A stretch of 64,000 nt of DNA from Clostridium tetanomorphum (GTDB lineage: Bacteria; Bacillota; Clostridia; Clostridiales; Clostridiaceae). Below, piece by piece: positions 8,135 to 17,142 of this stretch. How positions within the stretch are numbered: the first letter of the stretch is position 1; each line of letters begins with the position of its first letter. The stretch covers positions 62,001 through 126,000 of the forward strand of contig NZ_JAGGKA010000011.1 of the NCBI RefSeq assembly GCF_017873215.1, written 5' to 3'. The notes beneath the pieces were generated by a model that saw nothing but the letters and a program-made list of their open reading frames with translations, did no database searches and was not told the DNA's origin. The position numbers were made by a program, and so were the translations under genes.

Positions 8135-10252
8135 ATGAGTATAAAAAAGTTTTGTTTTGGTACCGTTATCAATACTGAATCTGTAGTGTTAAATATAGAA
8201 GAAAGTGATAAAAGTGAAATGCCCTATTTAAAAATAGGGCTTCAAAATGAACTAATCTATAAGCTTGAAAAAACTGATATTATATATGGACTAGGGGAAA
8301 ATGTTAGGGGAATGAACAAAAGAGGATGGATATATGAAAGCTTTTGTAGTGACGAATTTGATCATACTGAGGATAAAAAATCCCTTTATGCAGCTCACAA
8401 TTTCTTAATACTACAGAGTAGAGAAACCTTTGGAATGTTTATTGATTGCCCGGGAAAAGTTATTTTTGATTTAGGATATACAAATGGAGACTTAATATTT
8501 ATAAAGGTACCAGACAGCGAGTTTAATCTTTATATAATAGAGGGAAATAGTCTAAAGGAAATAGTTAAAAACTTTAGAAAACTTATAGGAAAAAGTTATA
8601 TAGCACCTAAATGGGCCTTTGGTTATCAACAAAGCAGATGGGGATATAAAGATAAACAGGATATTTTAAGTGTGGTAGAAGGTTTTAAAAACAATGATAT
8701 ACCAATAGATGGAGTTTGCTTGGATATTGACTATATGGAAAGATTTAAAGACTTTACTATAAATGAAGAAACATTTCATGACTTTGAAAATTTTGTAGAA
8801 AACTTAAAGTCACAGGGGGTAAGATTAATACCTATAATTGATGCAGGAGTAAAGATAGAAAAGGGATATGAGGTTTATGAGGAAGGTGTAGAAAAGGGGT
8901 ATTTTTGTGTAAATGAGAACAATGAACCTTTTATAGCAGCAGTATGGCCTGGTAAAGTACATTTCCCGGATTTTTTAAATGAAGATGCAAGAGCTTGGTT
9001 TGGAGCAAAATATAAATACTTAACAGACAAAGGAATAGAAGGTTTTTGGAACGACATGAATGAACCTGCTATTTTTTATACTGAAAACTCTTTGAAGAAC
9101 GCATTAGATAGCGCTTATGATTCAAAAAATAAAAATTTAGATGTATATAGTTTCTTTGAATTAAAGGATAGTTTTTTAGAAATTAGTAATGGGATGGAAG
9201 ATTATAAAAATTTCTATCATAAGGTAGATGGGAAACTTATAAGACATGATAAAGTACACAATTTATACGGATATAATATGACAAGAGCTGCTGCGGAAGC
9301 TTTTGAAAAAATAGATTCTAATAAAAGGTTTTTAATATTTTCTAGAGCTTCTTCAATAGGCATGCATAGATACGGAGGAATATGGACAGGAGATAATAAA
9401 TCTTGGTGGAGTCATTTAGAAATGAATATAAAAATGATGCCTAATTTAAATCTTTGTGGCTTTATTTATTCAGGAGCGGATACAGCAGGTTTTGGATGTG
9501 ATTGTACAGAGGATTTATTAATTAGATGGAATGAATTTAGCATGTTTACTCCTCTTTATAGAAACCATTCTGTAAATGGAAGTAGAGACCAAGAACCTTA
9601 TAACTTTAATAAAAACACCATAGAGATTTTAAAAAACATTATAAAAAATAGGTATGCTTTTATACCTTATATATACAGTGAATATATGAAGGCTTGCAAG
9701 GAAGATGAATGCTATTTTAAACCTATAACTTTTGAATATGAAAATGAAACCTTAGTAGAGGATCAACTTTTAGTAGGGGATTCTTTAATGATTGCTCCTG
9801 TATATAAGCAAAATGCTTTTGGAAGATATGTTTATTTACCAGAGGAAATGCTTCTTTGGAATATAGTATCTTATAAAGATAGACACTTTAAAGTTTTACC
9901 TAAAGGCCATCACTATATAGATGTTGATTTAGAGGCTACTCCTATTTTTATAAGAAAAGATAAAATTTTAGTAATAGGAAAGCATAGTAATTGTGTAGAT
10001 AGCTTAAATAATGAAGAATTGGATGTAATAGCTTTTATATATAAAAAGGCAGATTATACTTATTATGATGATGATGGAATTAAAAAAGAGTACAATAAGA
10101 AAGATTTCCAATTTAAAATTTCTATTAAGAAAAATAGTAATGATTATGACATAAATGTTATATCCTCAGAAGATAATGCTGTGAAAAAACTTAATTTTAC
10201 TATTATAGATTTAAAAGGAAAAATAACAAAAAAAGAATTTGCTTTTAAGTAA
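8135..10252 (+). CDS. Glycoside hydrolase family 31, alpha-glucosidase-like
   Basis: A 705-residue cytoplasmic enzyme without a signal peptide. The GH31 catalytic barrel starts near residue 155 (PKWAFGYQQSRWGYKD). The nucleophile is Asp307 in GFWNDMNEP and the likely acid/base is Asp420 in WTGDNKSWW. GADTAGF and RNHS further support the family, and a beta-sandwich domain ends the protein. It should split the imported alpha-linked oligosaccharide (maltose-, isomaltose- or related linkage) to glucose inside the cell; the exact linkage cannot be read. It is the last gene of the LacI-controlled operon and has RBS GGGAGGAG 14 bases after the permease. No clear terminator follows. Confidence 0.9.
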   Translation: MSIKKFCFGTVINTESVVLNIEESDKSEMPYLKIGLQNELIYKLEKTDIIYGLGENVRGMNKRGWIYESFCSDEFDHTEDKKSLYAAHNFLILQSRETFGMFIDCPGKVIFDLGYTNGDLIFIKVPDSEFNLYIIEGNSLKEIVKNFRKLIGKSYIAPKWAFGYQQSRWGYKDKQDILSVVEGFKNNDIPIDGVCLDIDYMERFKDFTINEETFHDFENFVENLKSQGVRLIPIIDAGVKIEKGYEVYEEGVEKGYFCVNENNEPFIAAVWPGKVHFPDFLNEDARAWFGAKYKYLTDKGIEGFWNDMNEPAIFYTENSLKNALDSAYDSKNKNLDVYSFFELKDSFLEISNGMEDYKNFYHKVDGKLIRHDKVHNLYGYNMTRAAAEAFEKIDSNKRFLIFSRASSIGMHRYGGIWTGDNKSWWSHLEMNIKMMPNLNLCGFIYSGADTAGFGCDCTEDLLIRWNEFSMFTPLYRNHSVNGSRDQEPYNFNKNTIEILKNIIKNRYAFIPYIYSEYMKACKEDECYFKPITFEYENETLVEDQLLVGDSLMIAPVYKQNAFGRYVYLPEEMLLWNIVSYKDRHFKVLPKGHHYIDVDLEATPIFIRKDKILVIGKHSNCVDSLNNEELDVIAFIYKKADYTYYDDDGIKKEYNKKDFQFKISIKKNSNDYDINVISSEDNAVKKLNFTIIDLKGKITKKEFAFK

Positions 10253-10389
10253 ATGATTTTTAGATTAACATTATAAGAACTATATAATATGGTTTTGAAG
10301 ATAATATAAAGTATATAAGTTAAATTATCAGGGTAGACATAAGATAAATATATGGTAAAATTCTATTATATATAGTAGGAGGTGTTAGT

Positions 10390-11349
10390 ATAAAACTTAT
10401 AGGATTTAGAACAGTAAAAACAGCAATAGGTGCATCACTTGCTATAATTATTGCAGAGGAGCTAGGATTAAAATATTCAGCTGTTGCAGGAATTATTACC
10501 ATATTAAGTGTTCAAAAAACTAGAAAAAAATCTTTTAAAATTGCTCTTAAAAGAATATGTTCAACTATTTTAGCTTTAGGTGTTGCTTTTATTTTATTTA
10601 AAACCTTCGGTTTTGGAGAGTTGATTTTTGGATTATTTCTACTTATATTTATCCCTTTAGCAGTTCAACTTAATATAGAAGAAGGAATTGTAGTAAGTTC
10701 TGTGTTGGTATCTCATTTATTAGTGGAAAAATCTTTAAGTTTATTTTGGTTTGGAAATGAAGTAGCCCTTATGTCTATAGGTATAACTATAGCAGTAGCC
10801 TTAAATCTTTACATGCCAAATATAGAGGGGAAAATAAAAGAAGACCAAATATTTATTGATGAAAGTATAAGAGAAATTTTATTATATATAGGACAAGCTT
10901 TAAGACAGGGAAAAATATCTTCAAATGAGGATGAAAAATTAAGAGATTTAGAAAAAAGATTAAGAGCAGGGAGAAAGCTTGCTTATGTAAATTTAAATAA
11001 TAACTTTTTTTTAGATGATAGTTACTATGTTAAATATATGGAAATGAGAATGCATCAGCTAGACATGATAAAGAGCATGAAAGAGCACTTTAGAGTGGAT
11101 TTCTCTAGCTACAAACATGCATTTATTATGGCGGAATTTACAGAGAAGGTTGCCAATTCTTTATATGAGGAAAATACTGTAGAAAATTTAATAAAGGATC
11201 TTGTTAAATTAAAAAATGATTTTAGACAAATGTCTTTGCCTAAATCAAGGGAGGAATTTGAAATAAGAGCATCACTTTTTGAGTTTTTAAATGATTTAGA
11301 GCAATTTTTAAAAATTAAAAATGATTTTATGAAAGAAATAAATTCGTAA
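10390..11349 (+). CDS. Aromatic acid exporter (ArAE) family protein with apparent ATA start
   Basis: A 319-residue protein if begun at 10390. Residues 1-~130 hold four to five hydrophobic segments with the ArAE pattern (IGFRTVKTAIGASLAIIIAE, then ITILSVQKTRKKSFKIALKR). A charged helical cytoplasmic domain follows, as in PF06081/PF11728 proteins. The first ATG or TTG in frame is TTG 10621, which would cut off two membrane helices. TAGGAGGTG at 10376-10384 sits 5 bases before ATA at 10390, so ATA appears to be the start or a mutated ATG. These proteins are thought to export aromatic carboxylates. The gene stands alone and is closed by a terminator at 11372. Confidence 0.75.
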   Translation: MKLIGFRTVKTAIGASLAIIIAEELGLKYSAVAGIITILSVQKTRKKSFKIALKRICSTILALGVAFILFKTFGFGELIFGLFLLIFIPLAVQLNIEEGIVVSSVLVSHLLVEKSLSLFWFGNEVALMSIGITIAVALNLYMPNIEGKIKEDQIFIDESIREILLYIGQALRQGKISSNEDEKLRDLEKRLRAGRKLAYVNLNNNFFLDDSYYVKYMEMRMHQLDMIKSMKEHFRVDFSSYKHAFIMAEFTEKVANSLYEENTVENLIKDLVKLKNDFRQMSLPKSREEFEIRASLFEFLNDLEQFLKIKNDFMKEINS

Positions 11350-11371
11350 ATAAAATCGCTACCAATAGTTG

Positions 11372-11432
11372 TGCTCCCTTTATGGTATATAGTTAAAAAA
11401 GAAAACTGTTGCTATGAAGGGAGCATTTTTTA
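11372..11432 (+). terminator. Intrinsic terminator
   Basis: TGCTCCCTT (11372-11380) pairs with AAGGGAGCA (11417-11425), followed by a T6 run. It closes the ArAE gene, ahead of the convergent GDT1 gene. Confidence 0.85.
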
Positions 11433-11455
11433 TTATAGTTAATTATATTATTAAG

Positions 11456-12187
11456 TTATTTTTGCCTATTTTGTGTTGAATTATTAGCAGTGATGATTTC
11501 TTCTTTAGAAGATACTATGTTACAGACTTGCTCTTTATAAGTAAATTTAATACCAGTTAAGTATATTAGTGCTGAAAGTATTAAAAAATAAGGAATAATA
11601 TATGTTAAATTAAGCATTGAGGAAGGAGCTGAGCTATAAAGGGTGAAAGTGCCAAAGAATAAAAATATTATACCTGCTATCCACTTTATATATTTTTCAG
11701 GAGTATGTCTACATATCCAAGCACCACCTACAATGCCTATACCATTTGCTACCATCATGCCAGCAGTAGTTCCCATAAGTATATTAAAGGGTTGATTATT
11801 TTGGGCTGAAATAGCTATAGTCATAAGCTGAGTTTTATCGCCTATTTCAGCTAAAAAGAAGGCTATAGATACTGTAACAATTGGGCCAAACTTACTGTTT
11901 TTTTCATCATCTTCATCTACTTTATCTCCTATTAAAGTCCAGAGACCAAAAATTAAAAAAGATACTGCCACTATAATTTTAACTACATCCATTGGTATAA
12001 ATGCACTTAAGTAACTACCTACTACTACTGCCAATGTATGATTTAAAACCGTTGCAATAAAAACTCCTATTAGTACTTGTTTAGCCTTATACTTGCTAGC
12101 CATAGCCATAGCTATAGCAAATAGTTGAGTTTTGTCACCCATTTCTGCTACAACTACAAGGAATAAGGATTTAATAAATACTGTCAT
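11456..12187 (-). CDS. TMEM165/GDT1 family (UPF0016) manganese exporter
   Basis: A 243-residue membrane protein with six to seven helices. It is built as two homologous halves, each with the signature E-x-G-D-K-T (AEMGDKTQ at about residue 14 and AEIGDKTQ at about 115) that forms the cation path. Bacterial members such as MneA export Mn2+. The acidic linker DKVDEDDEKNSK joins the halves. A yybP-ykoY-type riboswitch with its terminator lies immediately upstream on the same strand, which agrees with manganese-induced export. The RBS GGGAGGT is 6-7 bases before the ATG. The C-terminal ~35 residues are polar and have no counterpart in the minimal family. Confidence 0.92.
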   Translation of the reverse strand: MTVFIKSLFLVVVAEMGDKTQLFAIAMAMASKYKAKQVLIGVFIATVLNHTLAVVVGSYLSAFIPMDVVKIIVAVSFLIFGLWTLIGDKVDEDDEKNSKFGPIVTVSIAFFLAEIGDKTQLMTIAISAQNNQPFNILMGTTAGMMVANGIGIVGGAWICRHTPEKYIKWIAGIIFLFFGTFTLYSSAPSSMLNLTYIIPYFLILSALIYLTGIKFTYKEQVCNIVSSKEEIITANNSTQNRQK

Positions 12188-12216
12188 TTTTATACCTCCC
12201 TAAAATTATTTAAAAA

Positions 12217-12358
12217 ATAAAGACTTTCAACACAATGATAAATCCATTGTGCTAAAAGTCTCACTTGACAAAATAGTCACGATAAAGCCAGACCAGAAAG
12301 GTCAGTATGTTGACTTTATCACTCATATTTAAAATATGAGCAGTTACTGCCTTTTAAC
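12217..12358 (-). promoter_or_regulatory. yybP-ykoY manganese riboswitch with expression-platform terminator
   Basis: Read on the minus strand, the leader contains GGCAGTAACTGC, the conserved GTCAACATACTGAC loop, and GTGAGAC closing the aptamer. It is followed by a long hairpin (AGACTTT..GCACAATG / CATTGTG..AAAGTCT, plus positions 12221-12260) and a T-rich tail. This is the layout of the yybP-ykoY (Mn2+-sensing) class. It precedes the GDT1 exporter, the usual client of this RNA. With Mn2+ bound, the terminator should be prevented. Confidence 0.85.
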
Positions 12359-12384
12359 ATATATATAATTCTATTTACCAAATA

Positions 12385-12413
12385 ATGTTATCACAAAATT
12401 TATTAAAAATCAA
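12385..12413 (-). promoter_or_regulatory. Sigma-A-type promoter of the Mn riboswitch/GDT1 unit
   Basis: On the minus strand, TTGATT (12408-12413), a 17-base spacer and TAACAT (12385-12390). The -10 box lies ~27 bases before the aptamer starts. Confidence 0.6.
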
Positions 12414-12542
12414 TAATCTGAAATTGGATTTTACGATTATGATACAACTTTTATAAGTTTATGATGCATATAAAATATATAATTAATTATATAAGACTAA
12501 TATTATAACAAAAGTTTACCAATATATTAAGGAGTAAAATTC

Positions 12543-13044
12543 ATGATAACTAATAAAAGAAGTGTAAAGGCTAGTACAAGATATAGGAAAGCTAGTGCAA
12601 GATATAAAAGAAAAAGGTTAATTAGAAAAATAATCAAAGTAAGTATAAGATTATTTATGATTTTTTTAGTTATTTTTTCCCTATTAAGTATATGCGAGTT
12701 TGCTTTTAAAAAAGCAGTTGATTTTGTAAGTAATATGGTAACTACTGTAGATACTGTTAGTAAAAGAAAGATTAGCACTAATGTACAAGCATCCATAAAA
12801 GATTGAAAATTTACAGTTTGTATTGATGCAGGGCATGGAGATAATGATAAAGGGACACAAAGTTTAAGAGGGACTGTTGAAAAAAATGTACATTAAAAGT
12901 TTCATTTAGAGTAGGTGAGATTTTAATGGTAATTATTCAGATTCTAAATTTATATCATCTGAAAGAGGACAAGAAATATGTTCTCAAGCTATAGCAAAAG
13001 CAATTTTAAATTACAAATTAAGCAAGAATAAGAATTTAAATTGA
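12543..13044 (+). pseudogene. Decayed N-acetylmuramoyl-L-alanine amidase (Amidase_3)
   Basis: The first 87 codons (basic N terminus plus one membrane anchor at about residues 36-55) end at a TGA at 12804-12806. In the same frame directly after the stop, the sequence reads FTVCIDAGHGDNDKGTQ, the zinc-binding opening of Amidase_3 enzymes. A one-base loss near 12894 shifts the frame (KNVH, then LKVSFRVGEIL). The central domain is then missing and the text resumes with the C-terminal ISSERGQEICSQAIAKAIL and a stop at 13042-13044. So a membrane-anchored cell-wall amidase has suffered a stop, a frameshift and an internal deletion of roughly 100 codons. A strong RBS, AAGGAG at 12529, remains in front. 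Confidence 0.85.
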
Positions 13045-13187
13045 CAATGCCATGAAAAAATAAATATGTCATATTGAAATTCGCTATATTAAATAAAAGT
13101 TTATATATTTTTTTCTCTAAATTGTTGAAAGTAATATAGTTATCATTTAAACTTAAATTGTACATATTTACAAAAAGGATTGAGACG

Positions 13188-13628
13188 ATGATAAGAATAA
13201 ATTACAAAAGGTTATTTAAATATTTGCTTCCTTTAATTTGGATGATTATAATATTTAAATTTTCTTCAGATACAGGAAAGGTATCTGATGGTAAAAGTGG
13301 TTTTGTTATACAAATAATAAACTATTTGGGAATAGATATAAATAACATATTCGGAGAAATGACTAATTTTATAGTAAGAAAGCTAGGGCATTTTACTGAA
13401 TATTTTATACTATGTTTTCTACTTATGATTGCTTTAGAAGAGAATTTTTCTTTAAAAAAAGCAATGAAGTTAAGTTTATTTATTACATTTATTTATGCCT
13501 GTAGTGATGAATTTCATCAATTATTTGTACCAGAAAGAACAGGAAAAATTAAAGATGTACTTATAGATACCTGTGGAGGAATATTAGCTGTAGGAATTAG
13601 ATTCCTTTTAGCAAAGAAGAAAATTTAA
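13188..13628 (+). CDS. VanZ family protein
   Basis: A 146-residue membrane protein with four predicted helices and the VanZ-like signature: FKFSSDTGK near residue 25, RKLGHFTEYFIL near 65, and SDEFHQLFVPERTGKIKDVLIDTCGG near 115. VanZ homologues are linked to low-level teicoplanin or lipoglycopeptide resistance and to envelope changes; the biochemical role is not settled. The TTG at 13158 is in frame, but ATG 13188 has AAAAGGA at 13173-13179, so the shorter form was chosen. It is monocistronic and ends directly at a strong terminator. Confidence 0.85.
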   Translation: MIRINYKRLFKYLLPLIWMIIIFKFSSDTGKVSDGKSGFVIQIINYLGIDINNIFGEMTNFIVRKLGHFTEYFILCFLLMIALEENFSLKKAMKLSLFITFIYACSDEFHQLFVPERTGKIKDVLIDTCGGILAVGIRFLLAKKKI

Positions 13629-13664
13629 GCAGAGAAGACTACTTCTCTGCTTCATATTTTTTTT
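13629..13664 (+). terminator. Intrinsic terminator after vanZ-like gene
   Basis: A perfect 9-bp stem GCAGAGAAG/CTTCTCTGC (13629-13637, 13642-13650) with an ACTA loop and a T-rich tail ending in T8. It begins directly after the stop codon. Confidence 0.9.
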
Positions 13665-13682
13665 AATATTTAGTTTTAAGTT

Positions 13683-14507
13683 TTACTTAGGTTTACTAAT
13701 AAACATCTGTGAAAACATATTTGAATAAGGGCCGCCTGCTTTTATTCCTATACCTATATGAGTATAATTTGGGTTTAATATGTTTTGCCTATGGCCAGGA
13801 GAATTCATTAAGGAATTGTGAGCATTTTCAACGCTTTGATTACCTGCGATGTTTTCTCCAGCTTGAACGAATTTTACTCCAAAAGATTTTATCATATCAA
13901 ATGGACTTCCATACTTTGGAGAGTTATGGCTAAAGTAATTGTTGTCTATCATATCTTGACATTTGATTCTAGCTACATTTGTTAATTGCATATCTACTTC
14001 CAAAGGTGGTACATTGTTTTGAGCACGAGCATCGTTTACTAGTTTAATCATCTGTTTTTCACTATCAGTTAAAGTAGTTGCATTTGTTTTAGTACTTGGT
14101 GTTTTAGGTGTGGTTGTGCCTTCAGGTGTTGTACCAGTAGTTTCAGGTGTAGTTGTTGGCTTTTTGTCTTCAACAACTATTGGTTTGCATTGATCTTTAG
14201 GGACAAAACCAATATTGTTATTAGGAAGTTTTACTGCATACCAATCTGCTACCTGGCTTACTACGTCTAAAGTATTATCTTTGTATGAGGTCTGAAGCAC
14301 AGAAGTATTATCAGAACAACCGGATCGTATGCTTGCTTTATCCACAGCAATTTTTACTTTTTCAATATCTCCCATTTTAGTAACAGAAGATTCTACCCCA
14401 CCTATGGCCTTTTTGTTTTGTTGCTGCTGTTTTGTTTGCTGTTGACCACAGGAAGTTACGAAAATAGATGACATAAGTAAGAATGAAACAATAAGTTTTT
14501 TTCTCAA
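13683..14507 (-). CDS. CAP-domain lipoprotein with SH3-like domain (YkwD-like)
   Basis: A 274-residue secreted lipoprotein. The signal peptide ends in VTSC, so Cys20 is lipidated. A Gln-rich linker (about 21-33) is followed by an SH3-like cell-wall domain (about 50-110, VDKASIRSGCSD to NNIGFVPKDQC), a Thr/Pro-rich spacer (about 112-143) and a C-terminal CAP domain (about 145-274). The CAP domain has the family motifs LVNDARAQNNVPPL, SHNSP, GENIAGN and NSPGHRQNILNPNYTHIGIG. CAP proteins of this YkwD/SafA type are found in spore coats or cell walls; their activity is unclear. It is monocistronic, convergent with vanZ. Confidence 0.9.
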   Translation of the reverse strand: MRKKLIVSFLLMSSIFVTSCGQQQTKQQQQNKKAIGGVESSVTKMGDIEKVKIAVDKASIRSGCSDNTSVLQTSYKDNTLDVVSQVADWYAVKLPNNNIGFVPKDQCKPIVVEDKKPTTTPETTGTTPEGTTTPKTPSTKTNATTLTDSEKQMIKLVNDARAQNNVPPLEVDMQLTNVARIKCQDMIDNNYFSHNSPKYGSPFDMIKSFGVKFVQAGENIAGNQSVENAHNSLMNSPGHRQNILNPNYTHIGIGIKAGGPYSNMFSQMFISKPK

Positions 14508-14677
14508 CTAAAATCACTCCTTAGTTTAGATTTTTTAAATATTTCATTACATAAATAGTATTAGGAAAAATAATAATTTTATTAATTAATTTTTACTTTG
14601 TTAAATTTAAAAAATCAAGTTATAATAATCAAAAGATTCTATTATTTAAAGACTATATATTAGGAGATGAGATTAGG

Positions 14678-15499
14678 ATGAAAAATAGATTTTCCATTGG
14701 GGAAATATCAAAGTTATATAATATTCCTGTAAAAACTCTTAGATACTATGATGAAATAGGATTATTTAAAGCTAATTATGTTGATGAAAATACTAGATAT
14801 AGATATTATTCTACTGAACAGTTTGAACAGTTAAATATGATAAATTATTTAAAAGTACTAGGAATACCTTTAAAAGAAATTAAAAATCATTTAGAAACTA
14901 GAAGTATTGATGATTTTTTAGAATTATTAAAGGAACAGAAGAGAATAACTGAAAATAAAATTAATGAATTAAAAAAAATAAAAAAAAGATTTGAAAATAG
15001 AATCGAAGAAATAGAAGATTCAAAGAAAATAAATAAATTAGAAACTGTAATAATAAAGACAATTAAAGAAAGAAAAATAATAAGATTAAAAGAAAGAATT
15101 TCATCAGAACCAGAGCTAGAAATATGTTTAAAAAAGCTAGAGAAAAAAGCCAGTATTTATTTCTCCATAATTATAGGTAAAGTAGGACTTACAGTTTCTA
15201 TGAATAGTATAAATAAAACGAAGTTTGATGAATATAATTCCATATTTCTCTTAATAGAAGAAGATGGTATTGATAATGATTTATTAGAGACAATTGAAGA
15301 AGGGGAATATGCATGTATATATTATAGAGGGAATCATAGTAAATCTCCAAAGTATTATAAAATTATTATAGATTATCTAAATAAAAATAATTATGAAATA
15401 ATTGGAGACTCTATTGAGAGAACTATAATAAATGAATTTATATCAAAGGACAAAAAAGACTATCTTACGGAAATTCAAATAAAAGTAAAAAGATGTTGA
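14678..15499 (+). CDS. MerR family transcriptional regulator (BmrR/TipA-like effector domain)
   Basis: A 273-residue protein. Residues 1-70 are a MerR winged helix-turn-helix (FSIGEISKLYNIPVKTLRYYDEIGLF, then RYRYYSTEQFEQL). A coiled-coil dimerisation helix spans about 80-130. The C-terminal part (about 135-273) has the GyrI-like effector pattern with EEGEYACIYYRG and a final ITEIQIKVK-type strand. Members sense hydrophobic cations or metabolites and usually activate an exporter. The next gene is a LysE-type exporter, so the pair is likely regulator plus target. RBS AGGAGATGAG precedes the ATG. Confidence 0.87.
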   Translation: MKNRFSIGEISKLYNIPVKTLRYYDEIGLFKANYVDENTRYRYYSTEQFEQLNMINYLKVLGIPLKEIKNHLETRSIDDFLELLKEQKRITENKINELKKIKKRFENRIEEIEDSKKINKLETVIIKTIKERKIIRLKERISSEPELEICLKKLEKKASIYFSIIIGKVGLTVSMNSINKTKFDEYNSIFLLIEEDGIDNDLLETIEEGEYACIYYRGNHSKSPKYYKIIIDYLNKNNYEIIGDSIERTIINEFISKDKKDYLTEIQIKVKRC

Positions 15500-15523
15500 C
15501 TCTCCAGTTGCTGGATAGTTTAA

Positions 15524-15586
15524 AATAAGCTTAGTAATCCATATTATAGCGAAGTTAGGGATATATTACTAGGCTTATTATTTTTA
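15524..15586 (+). terminator. Intrinsic terminator/attenuator between MerR and LysE genes
   Basis: AATAAGCTTAGTAAT (15524-15538) pairs with ATTACTAGGCTTATT (15565-15579) with a single G-U pair, followed by ATTTTT. It ends 5-6 bases before the RBS of the exporter gene and so may also attenuate it. Confidence 0.75.
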
Positions 15587-15606
15587 CAGAAAAGAGGTGA
15601 GTGTGT

Positions 15607-16230
15607 ATGGAAGTTTCAAAATTAATTTACTTTTTATCTTTTTCTATTATGCTTACTCTTGTACCTGGTCCGGATATGCTATTTGTAGTTACTCAAAGTA
15701 TTTCTCAGGGGAAAAAAGCTGGAATAGCAACAGCAATGGGATTAAGTACAGGGGTTTTAGTTCATTCTACAGCGGCAGCAATAGGAATTTCTGCTATATT
15801 ACATGAATCAGTAGTTGCTTATAAGGTTTTAAAATATGCAGGAGGACTTTATTTATTATTTCTTGCATGGAAAGCATTTAAAGAAAGGAATTGCTCTTTA
15901 GTAGAAGCGGAGTCATATGAAATTGGAGATATGTTATCTTTATATAGAAAAGGAATAGTAATGAATGTTTTAAATCCTAAGGTTGCTTTATTCTTTCTAG
16001 CCTTATTGCCTCAATTTGTTACTAAAGGGTCATTTAGTGTTCCCATACAAATGATTATATTAGGAGTAATATTTATGATACAATCAATGGTTATTTTTTT
16101 CATTATTTCTATTTTTTCAGAAATGCTAAGAAATAGTCTATTAAATAAACCTAATATATCTAAAAAAATAAATCTAGTAAAAACTGGGGTCTTTGCGTTA
16201 ATTGGAGTAACTTTCTTTTTTTCTAAATAA
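15607..16230 (+). CDS. LysE/RhtB family amino-acid (or metabolite) exporter
   Basis: A 207-residue, six-helix membrane protein with the LysE-family opening TLVPGPDMLFVVTQSISQGKKAG and the later YLLFLAWKAFKE and NPKVALFFLALLPQFV motifs, as in RhtB-type exporters. The substrate is not predictable; homoserine, threonine, lysine and other small molecules are exported by members. RBS AAGAGGTGA at 15592-15600 fits ATG 15607 better than the in-frame GTG 15601. It follows a MerR regulator gene and a terminator-like hairpin. Confidence 0.88.
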   Translation: MEVSKLIYFLSFSIMLTLVPGPDMLFVVTQSISQGKKAGIATAMGLSTGVLVHSTAAAIGISAILHESVVAYKVLKYAGGLYLLFLAWKAFKERNCSLVEAESYEIGDMLSLYRKGIVMNVLNPKVALFFLALLPQFVTKGSFSVPIQMIILGVIFMIQSMVIFFIISIFSEMLRNSLLNKPNISKKINLVKTGVFALIGVTFFFSK

Positions 16231-16358
16231 AATAAATTACTCCATTAAAGATGAATAGTATGTTTCTCATGAGTAAAATCTATCTAAAACTTAGGAATTA
16301 TTTAATTTGGTAGAATTGAGAATGGTAGGTAGTGGATTAGATTAGAGGGAGGATGAAA

Positions 16359-17060
16359 ATGAAGTTTATAGTGTCAGAAGAGGTTTTTGATAAACTAGAG
16401 AATGTTTGTTTTGGAGTTGTTATTGCAAAGGGAATTAACAATAAAAATGAGAATCTCCAAATTAGTAAATTGTTGGACAAAAATATAAAGCTTATTGAAG
16501 AAAAATTTGGAGATAAAAAAGTTAAAGAGAGTGATGAAATAATCTATTATAGAGAAGCTTTTAAAAAACTTAATATAAATCCAAACAAGTTTATGAGTTC
16601 TATAGAGGCAATGGTTACAAGAGTATCTAAGAAGAAAGGATTACCTAAAATAAACTCCATAGTTGATATTGGAAATGCAATTTCATTAAAGTATCTTATT
16701 CCATTAGGAGCTCATGATATTGATAGTGCTGATGAAGATATATGTGTTAGATTCTCAAAACAAGGAGATAAATTTATTCCATTTGGAGAAAAGGAAGGGG
16801 AATTGTTAGATCAGGGAGAACTTATTTATTCTGTAGGAAATAGAGTAAAGACTAGAAGATGGATTTGGAGGCAAAGTGAAGAGGGGAAAATTACTAAGGA
16901 AAGTAAGAACATATTTTTTCCAATAGATGGATTTAAAGATAAAAATCATACTAGTGTAATAAATGCTAGAGATGAATTAGGAAAGCTTTTAAAAGATATT
17001 TTTAACTGCGAAGTAACCTTGGGTTTTATTGATAAATATAACAGAGAAATTCAAATTTAA
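16359..17060 (+). CDS. B3/B4 domain protein (PheT-like editing fold)
   Basis: A 233-residue soluble protein matching the B3/B4 domain found in the beta subunit of phenylalanyl-tRNA synthetase and in free-standing proteins: FKKLNINPNKFMSSIEAMVTRV near 70, INSIVDIGNAISLKYLIPLGAHDID near 105, and a final strand region with FFPIDGFKD and NARDELGKLLKDIF. The free-standing forms are thought to hydrolyse mischarged tRNA or related adducts, but the substrate is unproven. AGGGAGG at 16345-16351 fits ATG 16359; the ATG at 16353 is too close. It has no terminator and no clear operon partner. Confidence 0.85.
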   Translation: MKFIVSEEVFDKLENVCFGVVIAKGINNKNENLQISKLLDKNIKLIEEKFGDKKVKESDEIIYYREAFKKLNINPNKFMSSIEAMVTRVSKKKGLPKINSIVDIGNAISLKYLIPLGAHDIDSADEDICVRFSKQGDKFIPFGEKEGELLDQGELIYSVGNRVKTRRWIWRQSEEGKITKESKNIFFPIDGFKDKNHTSVINARDELGKLLKDIFNCEVTLGFIDKYNREIQI

Positions 17061-17083
17061 ATAAAAATAAAATAAAAAAGGTA

Positions 17084-17112
17084 TTGACTTTATCAAATAA
17101 AAGTGGTAAACT
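17084..17112 (+). promoter_or_regulatory. Promoter of the TrpX-type ABC transporter leader
   Basis: TTGACT at 17084-17089, a 17-base spacer and TAAACT at 17107-17112, about 30 bases before the uORF start codon. Confidence 0.7.
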
Positions 17113-17142
17113 ACAAACAATAAATTTTAGGAGGAATAAATT

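Noticed and set aside
12527-12796. Minus-strand 89-codon hydrophobic frame
   Set aside because: It is antisense to the amidase anchor remnant; its leucine richness comes from the reverse complement of the Lys/Arg-rich text.
15597-15806. 69-codon plus-strand frame overlapping the LysE gene
   Set aside because: Out-of-frame shadow of a clear LysE/RhtB protein.
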